Shown here: piece by piece, positions 34,301-42,209 of the stretch
Numbering within the stretch: the first letter of the stretch is position 1
Layout of the letters: each line of letters opens with the position of its first letter
Source: an uncultured Bacteroidia bacterium
GTDB lineage: Bacteria > Bacteroidota > Bacteroidia > Bacteroidales > UBA932
DNA length: 55,526 nucleotides
Direction: 5' to 3'
NCBI GenBank assembly: GCA_902801205.1
Contig: CADCHE010000008.1
Location: 99,480-155,005 of the forward strand
Program-made: the position numbers and the translations under genes
Notes under the pieces: generated by a model
Databases searched by the model: none
Seen by the model: the letters and a program-made list of their open reading frames with translations, nothing else
What the model was told of the DNA's origin: nothing

Positions 34301-35368
34301 ATGTTCGGACTGTTCTTCAAAAAACGTATCCGTGAGGTGCTGGACCCGAGGGATGTGACGGTCAGCACCCTCGCCGTGGCCGTGTGCGCCCTGCTCATCG
34401 TCTTCAACGTGGCATTCTTCGCGCTGTTCCCGCGCCTGATGGCCCCGATGGCCGTCGTCCTCTCCAACGGTGTCACCGTCCTGCTTGCGTTCCTGGCCTT
34501 CCGGCCCGCTTCGCGGCTGCTCCAGGGCATGCTCGAGAAGCGGCAGGATGAACTGCTGGCCAAGGCGGAGGAAGAACGGGCTCTGCGCGACCAGGTGGCG
34601 CAGCTGGAAGACCGCAACCGCGACCTGGAAAGCCGCCTCGATACGCGCATGCAGACGGATGCCGCTCCGGGCGACGTCAACTTCACCTTCAAACTCGAGC
34701 AGATGGAATACGCCAAGAAGGGGTACGTGGTGAAGGAGGAAGCGCTGCCGTCGCTGCTCACGGACGCGCGTTTCAAGGACCTGCAGCCCGAGGTCGGTCC
34801 CGTCGGGAAACTGCTTGCCGCCGTCGGATTGAAAGAGAGCGGCGTGCGCAAGATCCTGTACCTCAAGAAGTACTACTATAAAGTCTCCCTCGGCATCGAT
34901 TTCAGCCGCATCAAGTTCGCCTTCGAGGGCAACGACCGGATCCTCTTCTCCGGCGTGAAGTTCTCCCTGCTGCACGACATCACCGGCGAATTGGAGCGCG
35001 ACCTGCGCGACATCGACCACTGCTGGGTGCTCAACGAGACGGACTCGCGCACGGAGATCCTCCGGGGCACGGAGTACGATGCCCTGAAAGTCGCCTATGC
35101 GCGCCTGCAGGAAGAGGAGACGAAGCAGAGCCTCGAGGAGGAAGTCGGCCTGCTGTGCCGCCGCTACACGGAAGTCTTTCGGCGCAGCCTGCAGGAGCGT
35201 TTCCCGCAGGTCGGTTTCGTCGACGGCATCGAGGACAGCGACAATACCTGGTACGCCCTCGGTGAGGGCGGCGCTTGGCGGACGGTCCGTGAAGTTGCGT
35301 CCAACATGCTGATGCTCACCGACGTGATCGGCCGCACGAAGGCGATCGATGAGTCTTTCGACGTCTAG
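34301..35368 (+). CDS. Membrane-anchored coiled-coil protein, DUF4230-like
   Basis: A 355-residue protein with two N-terminal transmembrane segments (about 20-43 and 47-67), a coiled coil (about 70-110, LLAKAEEERALRDQVAQLED) and a soluble C-terminal domain whose YYYKVSLGIDFSRIKFAFEG resembles the core of DUF4230 proteins. A second helical segment (about 265-300) is Glu-rich. No enzymatic motif. Function unknown; the assignment to DUF4230 is weak. Its stop codon overlaps that of the convergent gene in a CTAG tetranucleotide (35365-35368). Confidence 0.7.
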   Translation: MFGLFFKKRIREVLDPRDVTVSTLAVAVCALLIVFNVAFFALFPRLMAPMAVVLSNGVTVLLAFLAFRPASRLLQGMLEKRQDELLAKAEEERALRDQVAQLEDRNRDLESRLDTRMQTDAAPGDVNFTFKLEQMEYAKKGYVVKEEALPSLLTDARFKDLQPEVGPVGKLLAAVGLKESGVRKILYLKKYYYKVSLGIDFSRIKFAFEGNDRILFSGVKFSLLHDITGELERDLRDIDHCWVLNETDSRTEILRGTEYDALKVAYARLQEEETKQSLEEEVGLLCRRYTEVFRRSLQERFPQVGFVDGIEDSDNTWYALGEGGAWRTVREVASNMLMLTDVIGRTKAIDESFDV

Positions 35369-36684
35369 AAGCTGTAGCTCGTCCCGAGCGAGATCCAGAG
35401 CGGCCTGCCCAGTCCTTCCTTAAAATTGTGCGCCACCTCCGCGGAGAGGATGAAGTTCTCGTTCCAGGCGAGCTTCATGCCCAGGCCGGCGGTGTAGATG
35501 AACATGCGCGACTGATCCTTGACGAAGCGCAGCGCGTCGGAGTAGCCGGCGGCTTTCGCGGAGGCGATCGTCTGCGCCGACGCGGCCATGCGTTCGGCCC
35601 GGTAGGGCTGTACGATGGCACCGCAGTCGAAGAACGGGTTCGCCGCGATGTAGAAGAATTGGCGGAACAACTTGAATTGTACCAGTTTGACGCGGAGCTC
35701 GGCGTTCGCCCAGGCGTAGGCGTCGCCGATCATCCGGTTGGCATAGGTGCCGCGGAGGGTATTGTAACTGCCGAGGCCTTCGGAGATCATCTGGCGGAGA
35801 ACCAGGAAGTTGATGTTCTGCTGCATGTAGTAAGGCACTTCGCCGGCGACGGTGCCCTGGTAGGCGAGGTGATAGGCGAAGACCGGGTCGCCGGCCTTGA
35901 TCCACCCCAGCGGGATGCGCAGGTACTGGCGCCAGTGCGCGCTCAGCTTGGCGTACTTGTAGGAATCCCCCAAGTCAGGGGAGGCGTTCAGGTAGAGTTC
36001 CGCCCAGATGCCTTTGTTCGGCGCAGCTTCGATGTCGCGGGTGTCGTAGACGAGGCCGCCCTTCACCTCGAGCCGGTTGCCGCCCGCGGCTTCGTTGTCT
36101 TCGATCAGCCCGGACGCCCGGTAGGCGGAGTACAGGGTGGCGGCAGGGTCATAGCCGAATTTCTCCTTGACCGTACCGGTTTTGAAGTTCCAGAAGCTGA
36201 CGCCGCCCACCCACTGCAGACCGGGTATGATCTGGCCCTGGAAGTCGGCCAGGAGGCGGAGCATGTCGCGGTTCATGTAGTAGTACTCGGGGTGTGCGTC
36301 ATCGTAGACGGTCGCTGCCCCGTTATAGCCGTAAAGACTGTAGAGCGGGTCGTCGACGTAGGTGGCGGAGAGGTTTATGCGCATCTTCGGGACCAGGTAC
36401 TTCGAGTCGTAGGCCAGGAAGAAGCGCGAGCGTCCCTGCGTGTAGTGCGAGGCCTCCCAGCTGAACTTGTGGAGCGGGTCCGGGTAGGTGTCGCCGTTCC
36501 CGTAGTGGTAGACGTCGCCGAAGGCGCCGTACTGGAACCCGAGATCCGTGGAGTATGACGCGCAGGGGAGGGCGCTGAGCGACCAGCCCTGCTTGACTTG
36601 TTTTTCAGGGGCGTCGCCTGCAGTCGCCGCGGTCGCCGCCAGGGGTAGGAAAATGCTGAAGAAAAAGAAGATGTGCTTTCGCAT
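35365..36684 (-). CDS. Omp85/BamA-type outer-membrane barrel protein without POTRA
   Basis: A 439-residue exported protein (signal peptide about 1-22) that is nearly all beta strand, with the features of the bacterial surface antigen (BamA/TamA) barrel: GLVYDTRD, RQYLRIPLG, LGSYNTLRGTYANRMIGD (the conserved RGY/F-type loop-6 region reads LRGTY), AELRVKL and a C-terminal SLGTSYSF strand. It has no POTRA domains, as in the short BamA-like proteins common in Bacteroidetes. Third gene of a minus-strand operon, 11 bp after the alpha/beta hydrolase. Possibly involved in lipid or protein handling at the outer membrane. Confidence 0.8.
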   Translation of the reverse strand: MRKHIFFFFSIFLPLAATAATAGDAPEKQVKQGWSLSALPCASYSTDLGFQYGAFGDVYHYGNGDTYPDPLHKFSWEASHYTQGRSRFFLAYDSKYLVPKMRINLSATYVDDPLYSLYGYNGAATVYDDAHPEYYYMNRDMLRLLADFQGQIIPGLQWVGGVSFWNFKTGTVKEKFGYDPAATLYSAYRASGLIEDNEAAGGNRLEVKGGLVYDTRDIEAAPNKGIWAELYLNASPDLGDSYKYAKLSAHWRQYLRIPLGWIKAGDPVFAYHLAYQGTVAGEVPYYMQQNINFLVLRQMISEGLGSYNTLRGTYANRMIGDAYAWANAELRVKLVQFKLFRQFFYIAANPFFDCGAIVQPYRAERMAASAQTIASAKAAGYSDALRFVKDQSRMFIYTAGLGMKLAWNENFILSAEVAHNFKEGLGRPLWISLGTSYSF

Positions 36685-36695
36685 ATCTACTTGGT

Positions 36696-37655
36696 TCAAA
36701 GGCTCTTGGCCTTTTTGAGAAATTGGCGGACATGCTCGGTGTACGCTGCGGGATGGTCCTTGTAGGCCATGGCGTGCTCCGAGCCGGGCGCGATCCACAT
36801 CTCCTTGTAGCCGTGTGTCTTGGCTTCATAGTTCTTGTAGACGTCGGCCGTGGGCACGAAGTCGTCGTTCTCGCCGTGGATGAAAAGCATCGGGCGGTCG
36901 CATTTGGCGAGCTGCTTGAGCGAGGAGGCTTCCTTGAACCCCCAGCCGTAGCGGTGCTTGCAAACGATGCTGGCGCTGTTCAGGACGGGGAAGGGCGGCA
37001 GGTGGAAAGAGTCTTTCAGGTTGTGGGCGAACTGGTTCCAGACAGAAGAGTAGCCGCAGTCGTCGATGAACGCGCGGAAATAGGGCGGCAGGTCGTCGCC
37101 GCTGAGCATCATCGTCGTCGCTCCGCCCATCGAGACCCCGTGCACCACCAGGAAATCGTCGTTCCAGATATCGTGTGCCATTTCCGCCCAGCGGCGGACG
37201 TCCAGGCGGTCGAGCCAGCCCATCTGTACGGCGCGTCCCTCCGAATACCCGTGGTAATGGAGGTCGGGCACCATCACGTTGTAATGGAGCGAGTCGCGGT
37301 ACATCCGAACGAGGTTGAGGAAGCAGATGTGGTTGTCGGTGTAGCCGTGTACGACGACGGCCGTCCCTTCGGCGGGGCCGTCGGCGGGGGCATAGACAGC
37401 ATGCAGCTTGTATCCGTTCTCGCCGGTCATCGTCGTGTCGCGGAAGACGCCTTTCTCGTGCAGGCCGTCGTACCAGGCGAGGATGCCGGGATAGCGGCCT
37501 TCCGTCTTGGCGCGGTCGCCTTCAATGTCGTTTCCGTGTTCTTCCGGGAGCAGTGCGTAGTTGCACATGTATCTTCCTGCCAGGCACCCCGTCATCATGA
37601 GGGCACCTGCGATCAGCGCGCCGCAGGAAAGCGCTTTTTTCCAAATGTTTCGCAT
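36696..37655 (-). CDS. Alpha/beta-hydrolase lipoprotein
   Basis: A 319-residue lipoprotein (lipobox MMTGC, Cys24) with the alpha/beta-hydrolase core: oxyanion HGYTDN (113-118), nucleophile elbow GVSMGG (Ser175), a DDF-type acid (HGENDDFVPTADV) and catalytic His in PGSEHAMAY. It should be an esterase or peptidase-like hydrolase tethered in the envelope. It follows the acyltransferase gene by 14 bp and precedes the Omp85-like gene by 11 bp, so acyl-chain or lipid turnover is a reasonable guess. Substrate unknown. Confidence 0.88.
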   Translation of the reverse strand: MRNIWKKALSCGALIAGALMMTGCLAGRYMCNYALLPEEHGNDIEGDRAKTEGRYPGILAWYDGLHEKGVFRDTTMTGENGYKLHAVYAPADGPAEGTAVVVHGYTDNHICFLNLVRMYRDSLHYNVMVPDLHYHGYSEGRAVQMGWLDRLDVRRWAEMAHDIWNDDFLVVHGVSMGGATTMMLSGDDLPPYFRAFIDDCGYSSVWNQFAHNLKDSFHLPPFPVLNSASIVCKHRYGWGFKEASSLKQLAKCDRPMLFIHGENDDFVPTADVYKNYEAKTHGYKEMWIAPGSEHAMAYKDHPAAYTEHVRQFLKKAKSL

Positions 37656-37669
37656 AAAGAAGTCGGTTA

Positions 37670-38515
37670 TCAGTTTTCAGGCGCAAGCGCGTAGCACTTG
37701 TCCCTGAGGTATTTCGCAAGGGTGTGGTCGTCCATCGCGGCGATGGTCTCCGGCGGGATGGCGTCGCCGAAATGCGCCTTGACGCAGGTGCCTCTCTTGT
37801 TCAGCATCTCGTGGATCAGGCGGACGGTCCGCAGGCGCGGGTGGATGAGCCCCAGCAGGTGGAAGAAACGCGAATTGGTGCCTTCGAAGAAGATGGGGAT
37901 GACGGGCATTCCGGCCCCGCGGATCATCTTGGCGATGTTGTCCGCCCACGGCCGGTCTTCGATGACGCGCTTCCCGTCGGGACGGCCGCGTTTGCCCTTC
38001 TTCTGCCAGGTGGAGACTTCTCCGGCGGGGAAGAACCCCATCGGCCCGCCGTCCGCAAGGTGACTGAGGGCCATGCGGATGCCCGTGAAACTCCGGCTGC
38101 TGCCGCCCTTCGTCAGGTTGTCCACCGGCATGAAGCTGTCTTTCAGCCCGGGGATCAGGGCCAGCAGGAAGGTCGTCAGGACCCGGTAGTCGGGGCGGCG
38201 CCGGGCGACGGTCGCGCAGAGGGTCAGGCCGTCGATGCTGCCGAACGGATGATTCGAGACGGTGATGAAACCGCCTTGCGCGGGAATACGGTCCAGGTCT
38301 TCCGGGGCGATGTCGTAGGTGACGCCCACTTCTTCGAGCACGCGGTCTGCGAAATCCGGCCCGGTGATGCCGCGGAGTTTCCGCTGCATCGCGTTGATCC
38401 GGTGCAGGTCCAGCAGCCGGTAGGCGGCGCGGGAGAGCAGCCGTCCGGGCAAGCCATTGATCTTCATGGCTTTCTGCAGGTCTTCCGGTAGCAGGATGTA
38501 GTCTTTTTCTTCCAT
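37670..38515 (-). CDS. Lysophospholipid acyltransferase-like protein (PlsC/hemolysin type)
   Basis: A 281-residue acyltransferase of the glycerophospholipid acyltransferase superfamily. Catalytic block NHPFGSID (88-95) is the variant motif seen in the putative-hemolysin/OlsA/GlsA-like group; FPAGEVSTW (about 160-168) is the second conserved block and VIPIFFEGTNS the third. These enzymes acylate lyso-lipids; in Bacteroides a relative makes glycine lipids together with an N-acyltransferase, but that partner is not in this window. First gene of the operon ending at 35365. Confidence 0.85.
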   Translation of the reverse strand: MEEKDYILLPEDLQKAMKINGLPGRLLSRAAYRLLDLHRINAMQRKLRGITGPDFADRVLEEVGVTYDIAPEDLDRIPAQGGFITVSNHPFGSIDGLTLCATVARRRPDYRVLTTFLLALIPGLKDSFMPVDNLTKGGSSRSFTGIRMALSHLADGGPMGFFPAGEVSTWQKKGKRGRPDGKRVIEDRPWADNIAKMIRGAGMPVIPIFFEGTNSRFFHLLGLIHPRLRTVRLIHEMLNKRGTCVKAHFGDAIPPETIAAMDDHTLAKYLRDKCYALAPEN

Positions 38516-38539
38516 GTGATGGGGGCTGCGGTGTCCGCA

Positions 38540-38555
38540 TATCTTTGCAAAGATA
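38540..38555. promoter_or_regulatory. Perfectly palindromic divergent -7 elements
   Basis: TATCTTTGCAAAGATA is a 16-bp perfect palindrome made of two head-on TATCTTTG boxes: the minus copy (38548-38555) is 32 bp before the acyltransferase start, the plus copy (38540-38547) 58 bp before the guanylyltransferase start. A further plus-strand TATATTTA lies at 38568-38575. Confidence 0.65.
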
Positions 38556-38605
38556 GATTAAAATCTCTATATTTACCATCCCAGCGGGTTGTTTCCCGGG
38601 GAGAA

Positions 38606-39700
38606 ATGGATATGGAAACGCATGTAATCATCATGGCGGGCGGCGTCGGGAGCCGCCTCTGGCCCGTAAGCACACCGCAGATGCCCAAGCAGTTCATCGA
38701 CTTGCTCGGTATCGGCAAGACGATGCTGCAGATCACCGTGGAGCGCCTGCTGCCGGTCTGCAACAAGGAGAACTTCTGGGTGGTGACATCCGAGAAATAT
38801 GTCGACGTGGTGCGCCGGCAGCTTCCGGATCTGCCTGCCGGCCAGGTCCTGGCCGAGCCTGTGGCGCGCAACACCGCTCCCTGCATCGCCTACGCCTGCC
38901 GGAAGATCGCCGCGCAGAACCCGGACTCGAACGTCATCGTGACGCCTGCCGACGCCCTGGTCATCAACGTGCAGCGGTTCGCCCTGATGCTCCGCCGCGC
39001 CCTCAACTTCACCGAGCAGCGGGAGGCGATCGTCACCGTGGGCATCACGCCTTCACGTCCCGAGACCGGCTACGGGTACATCCGGATGTCGGAGAACCAG
39101 CCCGAGCAGGTGGTGAAGGTGGATGCGTTCAAGGAGAAGCCGGACCGGGCGACCGCCGAAGCCTATCTGGCCGACGGAAACTATGTCTGGAACGCGGGCA
39201 TCTTCGTCTGGAACGTCCGGACGATCCTTTCCCAGCTGCGCCGCTATGCGCCGGCGCTGTCGGAGACGATGGACCGGATCGCGGCGTCGTTCGGGACGGA
39301 AGGGGAGCACGAGACGCTGGCTGCTTTGTTCCCGCAGTGCGAGAGCGTGTCGATCGACTATGCGGTGATGGAGAAATCCGACTGCATCCATGTGATCGCC
39401 GGTGACATCGGTTGGTCCGACCTGGGCAGCTACAGCTCCGTGAAGGACCACATCCCCGCTTCCGCCGACGATCCCTGCCCTGACCCGGGCAGCGCGGATG
39501 CGGAGCGCACCGGGAACAAGATCATCGGGGGCGACATCCGCCTGATCGGATGCGAGAACTGCATCGTTCATGCGGACGGTTCGGAAAAGGTCGTGGTGTC
39601 GGGCCTGAAGGACTACATCGTCGCGGTCCGCGACGGGAAAGTGCTCGTCTGCCCCCTTGCCGAGGAACAGCGCATCAAGGATTATGTGCAAAAAAACTGA
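38606..39700 (+). CDS. manC: Mannose-1-phosphate guanylyltransferase
   Basis: A 364-residue nucleotidyltransferase that makes GDP-mannose from mannose-1-phosphate and GTP, the donor for mannose, fucose and rhamnose-type surface glycans. The signature MAGGVGSRLWPVSTPQ followed by MPKQF is at the N-terminus; further family blocks are EPVARNTAPCIAYA, TPADALV, GYGYIRM, KPDRATAEAYL and WNAGIFVW. It lacks the C-terminal phosphomannose isomerase cupin of bifunctional forms, ending after VLVCPLAEEQRIKDYV. Start taken at ATG 38606 behind GGGGAGAA; ATG 38612 is equally possible. Confidence 0.93.
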   Translation: MDMETHVIIMAGGVGSRLWPVSTPQMPKQFIDLLGIGKTMLQITVERLLPVCNKENFWVVTSEKYVDVVRRQLPDLPAGQVLAEPVARNTAPCIAYACRKIAAQNPDSNVIVTPADALVINVQRFALMLRRALNFTEQREAIVTVGITPSRPETGYGYIRMSENQPEQVVKVDAFKEKPDRATAEAYLADGNYVWNAGIFVWNVRTILSQLRRYAPALSETMDRIAASFGTEGEHETLAALFPQCESVSIDYAVMEKSDCIHVIAGDIGWSDLGSYSSVKDHIPASADDPCPDPGSADAERTGNKIIGGDIRLIGCENCIVHADGSEKVVVSGLKDYIVAVRDGKVLVCPLAEEQRIKDYVQKN

Positions 39701-39707
39701 AAAAATA

Positions 39708-39739
39708 TTTGGATAATTCCACCGAAAGCGATACCTTTG
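39708..39739 (+). promoter_or_regulatory. Full Bacteroidetes promoter for the tRNA operon
   Basis: -33 TTTG (39708-39711), 20-bp spacer, -7 TACCTTTG (39732-39739): the textbook spacing. Lies 41 bp upstream of the first tRNA. Confidence 0.75.
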
Positions 39740-39780
39740 CAATCCCGAACGGAAAAGGTAGCAAACCGTAAGGTTGGAAA

Positions 39781-39853
39781 GACTCGTTAGCTCAGTTGGT
39801 AGAGCACAACACTTTTAATGTTGGGGTCTCGGGTTCGAGCCCCGAACGGGTCA
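39781..39853 (+). tRNA. tRNA-Lys (anticodon TTT)
   Basis: Complete cloverleaf: acceptor GACTCGT/ACGGGTC (one G-T pair), D-arm TTAGCTCAGTTGGTAGAG, anticodon stem CAACA/TGTTG with loop CTTTTAA (anticodon TTT at 39834-39836), and TTCGAGC in the T-arm. No encoded CCA. Confidence 0.95.
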
Positions 39854-39874
39854 CGAAAGAGTTGACGAGAAACT

Positions 39875-39949
<75 letters not shown>

Positions 39950-39950
<1 letters not shown>

Positions 39951-39988
39951 AAACCGCCTCTGGAACATATCCAGGGGCGGTTTTCTTG
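39950..39988 (+). terminator. Intrinsic terminator of the tRNA operon
   Basis: Fifteen-pair stem from AAAACCGCC to GGCGGTTTT (39950-39964 with 39970-39984; G-T pair inside), five-base loop ACATA, followed by CTTG. It starts at the last base of the second tRNA. Confidence 0.85.
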
Positions 39989-40036
39989 TTGAGTGGGAAC
40001 GAAAAAGGGAACGAATTTCAGTTACATTCCCTTCCG

Positions 40037-41080
40037 TTAGCCGTTGGCGTAACTTTCCCAGCGCGCGCGTTCGCGCTCGAGGGCCGATGCGTCCAGTTGG
40101 ACGCCCGGTTTGAAGACGGCCGTTCGGATTTCCTTTCCACGGAGGCTCCAGTTGCCGACGACCTCTCCGTCCTGGAGGATGACATTCCAGAAGGTGCCGG
40201 TGTTGTCGTGGGCATGGTGGCGGAAGTCCGGGTGAAGGGCGACGTGGCGGCTCTTGTAGCCGATCAGGTATTCGTCGAATGCGGGAAGCAGGTGGATACG
40301 CCCGCTCCGGAATCCGCGCAGGCGGCATCCCTCATGCAGGTAGAAGACCAGCCCTCTCCATTTCTCCCGGGAGAGTTCGCCGCCCAGGGCGCCGATCCCG
40401 CTTTTGCAGTCGGAGACGTTCAGGCCGCTCCACCAGACGAAGTCCTCCAGCGTGGCGGGGCCGTGGCTGCGGAAGTACTTGCGGGCCAGCAGGGCGAGGG
40501 CTTCCTCCCTGGGCGGGAGGGGCTTCTGCGCGATGCGTTCGGAGGTCAGCGCCAGTGTCCGTTTCCTGGGGTGGAGGATGCCGGAGCAGAGGGTGCCGGA
40601 CAGTTCCGCGAGGCGGATGTGATAGGAGAGGCGGTGGTCATCCATGTGGATATCCCTTTCTGCAAGGGCGCGTGCGAGGTCATCTTTCAGGACATCCGCC
40701 CTCCCGGAAATGACTTCTTCGAAGATGGCGCTGATCCGGTCTTCTTCTTTCCGGGGGATGTCGATGGCGTTGGCGTGCATCCACCCCCGAAGGCCGCCCA
40801 GGGCCTTTTTCCGGCAGAGTGACAGCATCCAGGCGTAATCTTCCGCGGTGACAAGCTGCCAGGTCGTCCGGAAAAGGTGCGTGCGGATGATGCTGCCGCT
40901 GTCGAAGTCGCGGGCGAACGCCTTCGCCGAAGGTCTTTGGGTCCGCATCGCCACGGCCCAGCGCATCATGCTGTACTCCTGCGCCTGCATGGCTCCCATC
41001 CACGCCACCACGTCGTGGGGCGAAGTGAACTGCGGGCAGATGAGCTGCTGGCCGAGCAATCTGATCGAGATGGGATTCAT
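40037..41080 (-). CDS. AlkZ-like winged-helix DNA glycosylase
   Basis: A 347-residue HTH_42-family protein. The family's catalytic Gln-x-Gln is present as Gln32-Ala-Gln34 in GAMQAQEY, and RTHLFRTTWQLVTAEDY (about 87-103) matches the conserved R-x-x-x-R-x-T block. AlkZ/YcaQ proteins unhook DNA crosslinks or remove bulky alkylated bases. The -7 promoter box ends only four bases before the ATG, suggesting a leaderless mRNA. Transcribed divergently from a small HARE-HTH gene. Confidence 0.8.
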   Translation of the reverse strand: MNPISIRLLGQQLICPQFTSPHDVVAWMGAMQAQEYSMMRWAVAMRTQRPSAKAFARDFDSGSIIRTHLFRTTWQLVTAEDYAWMLSLCRKKALGGLRGWMHANAIDIPRKEEDRISAIFEEVISGRADVLKDDLARALAERDIHMDDHRLSYHIRLAELSGTLCSGILHPRKRTLALTSERIAQKPLPPREEALALLARKYFRSHGPATLEDFVWWSGLNVSDCKSGIGALGGELSREKWRGLVFYLHEGCRLRGFRSGRIHLLPAFDEYLIGYKSRHVALHPDFRHHAHDNTGTFWNVILQDGEVVGNWSLRGKEIRTAVFKPGVQLDASALERERARWESYANG

Positions 41081-41084
41081 ATGA

Positions 41085-41092
41085 CAAAGATA
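41085..41092 (-). promoter_or_regulatory. -7 element 4 nt before ATG (leaderless candidate)
   Basis: TATCTTTG on the minus strand with TCAT between it and the ATG at 41080: the same four-base distance as at 17866-17878. Confidence 0.65.
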
Positions 41093-41142
41093 CGTAAAAT
41101 CCTGTTTCGCCTGCCGCCCGCCGCCATGTCTGAAATATTTGT

Positions 41143-41150
41143 TATCTTCG
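41143..41150 (+). promoter_or_regulatory. -7-like element (TATCTTCG)
   Basis: One mismatch to TAnnTTTG; 13 bp before ATG 41164. Confidence 0.45.
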
Positions 41151-41163
41151 CAAATGGAAGCGC

Positions 41164-41379
41164 ATGATTCCGATGAAGATCGAAGAAGCCATCGTATATG
41201 TCCTTGCGTCGTCCGGATACGGCATGAAGACGGAGCAGATCGCGCGCGAGATCAACGCCCGCGGCCTGTTCGTCCGCAGGGACCGCACGCCGGTGGACGG
41301 GAAGATGGTGTATGCCGTGGTGATGTCGCATCCGGAGATTTTCTGCAAATCGGAAGGAAGGATCCGCCTGATGATGTAG
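41164..41379 (+). CDS. Stand-alone HARE-HTH winged-helix protein
   Basis: A 71-residue protein that is essentially one winged-helix domain: IEEAIVYVLASSG, then MKTEQIAREINARGLFVRRD and VYAVVMSHPEIFCKSEGRIRLM. The pattern is that of HARE-HTH domains (RNA polymerase delta, restriction and chromatin proteins), which bind DNA or RNA polymerase. A free-standing copy suggests a small DNA-binding or transcription accessory factor. First of three co-directional small genes. Confidence 0.7.
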   Translation: MIPMKIEEAIVYVLASSGYGMKTEQIAREINARGLFVRRDRTPVDGKMVYAVVMSHPEIFCKSEGRIRLMM

Positions 41380-41418
41380 TCGGGCGTCGACTTGCGCAAT
41401 TGTTTAAGAATCAGATAT

Positions 41419-41613
41419 ATGGCACAACAGACCTATCCGTGCGAGAACTGCCGGTTCCGCGCCCATTATGACAAGAATCCCAAATCGGTCCTGGGCCGCT
41501 TCTGGCGGTGGCACATCAATTTCTGCCCTGGATTCAAGGCGTTCTTTACCCATCAGGATGCGGAGACGCAGGCTGCGCTCCGTGAGAAGTACGATTTTAC
41601 AAAGTATCGGTAG
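41419..41613 (+). CDS. Small Cys/His protein, possible zinc ribbon
   Basis: A 64-residue protein with Cys8, Cys11, His32 and Cys36 in CENCRFRAHYDKNP and WRWHINFCPGFKAF, spaced like a single metal site. Highly aromatic and basic centre. I recall similar short proteins in Bacteroidetes but no defined function. Start at ATG 41419; the glutaredoxin-like gene follows after 5 bp, so the pair is probably co-transcribed and may share a redox or metal role. Confidence 0.65.
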   Translation: MAQQTYPCENCRFRAHYDKNPKSVLGRFWRWHINFCPGFKAFFTHQDAETQAALREKYDFTKYR

Positions 41614-41618
41614 CGGCC

Positions 41619-41918
41619 ATGATCAAGATGTTTGTCATGCAGACCTGCCCGGACTGCGAATATGTGGAGAAGCAGGTCGAAGGGAATCCCGGATTCGAGG
41701 TGATCGATATCGGGAAGCACGTCCGTAACTTGAAACAGTTCCTGGACCTGCGGGATTCCTGCCCGGCTTTCGACGAGGCCAAAAAGATCGGAGATGTCGG
41801 GATTCCGTGCTATGTGCTGGAAGACGGCACGGTCACGCTGTATTCGAAGGACGTCGGCCTCGAGCCGCGCCCCGCGGGATCCGGCGCGTCGTGCAGTCTC
41901 GACGGCAGGGGGTGCTGA
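41619..41918 (+). CDS. Glutaredoxin-like thioredoxin-fold protein
   Basis: A 99-residue thioredoxin-fold protein with a CPDC active site (Cys10, Cys13) right after the first beta strand and a cis-proline region GIPCYVLEDGTVTL. It lacks the glutathione-binding TVP motif of classical glutaredoxins and has an unusual Cys-containing tail (SGASCSLDGRGC). Probably a thiol oxidoreductase or metal-binding variant. Last of the small-gene trio. Confidence 0.75.
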   Translation: MIKMFVMQTCPDCEYVEKQVEGNPGFEVIDIGKHVRNLKQFLDLRDSCPAFDEAKKIGDVGIPCYVLEDGTVTLYSKDVGLEPRPAGSGASCSLDGRGC

Positions 41919-42012
41919 CCGAGACGATGAACGGTCTGCTGGCGGTATTTCTTCCTAAAATAATTTAATAAAAAAAATTAAAATTTTTTGCCGAAGTTTT
42001 AAAAACTCTTCG

Positions 42013-42020
42013 TATCTTGC
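42013..42020 (+). promoter_or_regulatory. -7-like element for small RNA (TATCTTGC)
   Basis: TATCTTGC preceded by a very AT-rich stretch (41956-42008, A and T tracts). Transcription would begin near 42026. Confidence 0.55.
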
Positions 42021-42025
42021 AATCG

Positions 42026-42209
42026 GAAAAGCAAGACAGGCAGTGATACACTCATTTAGCAACTTTTTTAAGCAGCAGTCTCGTAACCAGCAGGTTCCGA
42101 GTGCTTCTGCGTGTGTATAACACCAGCCTTATGCGACGCATCCATAAAAGAGGCAGATAGGAATTGACAATAAAGCGGCTGGCCCGGCGGGGCCAGCCGC
42201 TTTTCTTTT
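42026..42209 (+). ncRNA. Structured small RNA upstream of glnN (6S-like or leader)
   Basis: About 180 nt with no open frame. A central hairpin forms from GCAGCAG-TCTCG (42072-) to CGAG-TGCTTCTGC (ending 42110), capped by AACC-AGCA-GGTT. An outer helix is likely between GTGATACAC (42053-) and GTGTATAAC (42112-), with an open internal region between, and the RNA ends in a very strong terminator. The rod-with-bubble shape fits a 6S-type RNA (Bacteroidales candidate families); alternatively it is a glnN leader, as the terminator ends 45 bp before the glnN ATG and CCAGCC (42123-42128) could pair with GGCTGG of the terminator stem. Boundaries are estimates. Confidence 0.6.
42174..42209 (+). terminator. 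Strong intrinsic terminator of the small RNA
   Basis: Perfect 12-bp stem AGCGGCTGGCCC/GGGCCAGCCGCT (42174-42185 with 42190-42201), loop GGCG, then TTTCTTTT. Confidence 0.92.

Noticed and set aside
42026-42209. Known glutamine riboswitch (glnA/downstream-peptide type)
   Set aside because: The short conserved core of those motifs is not visible, they are known from cyanobacteria and marine phage rather than Bacteroidetes, and the RNA here is a longer rod-like structure.
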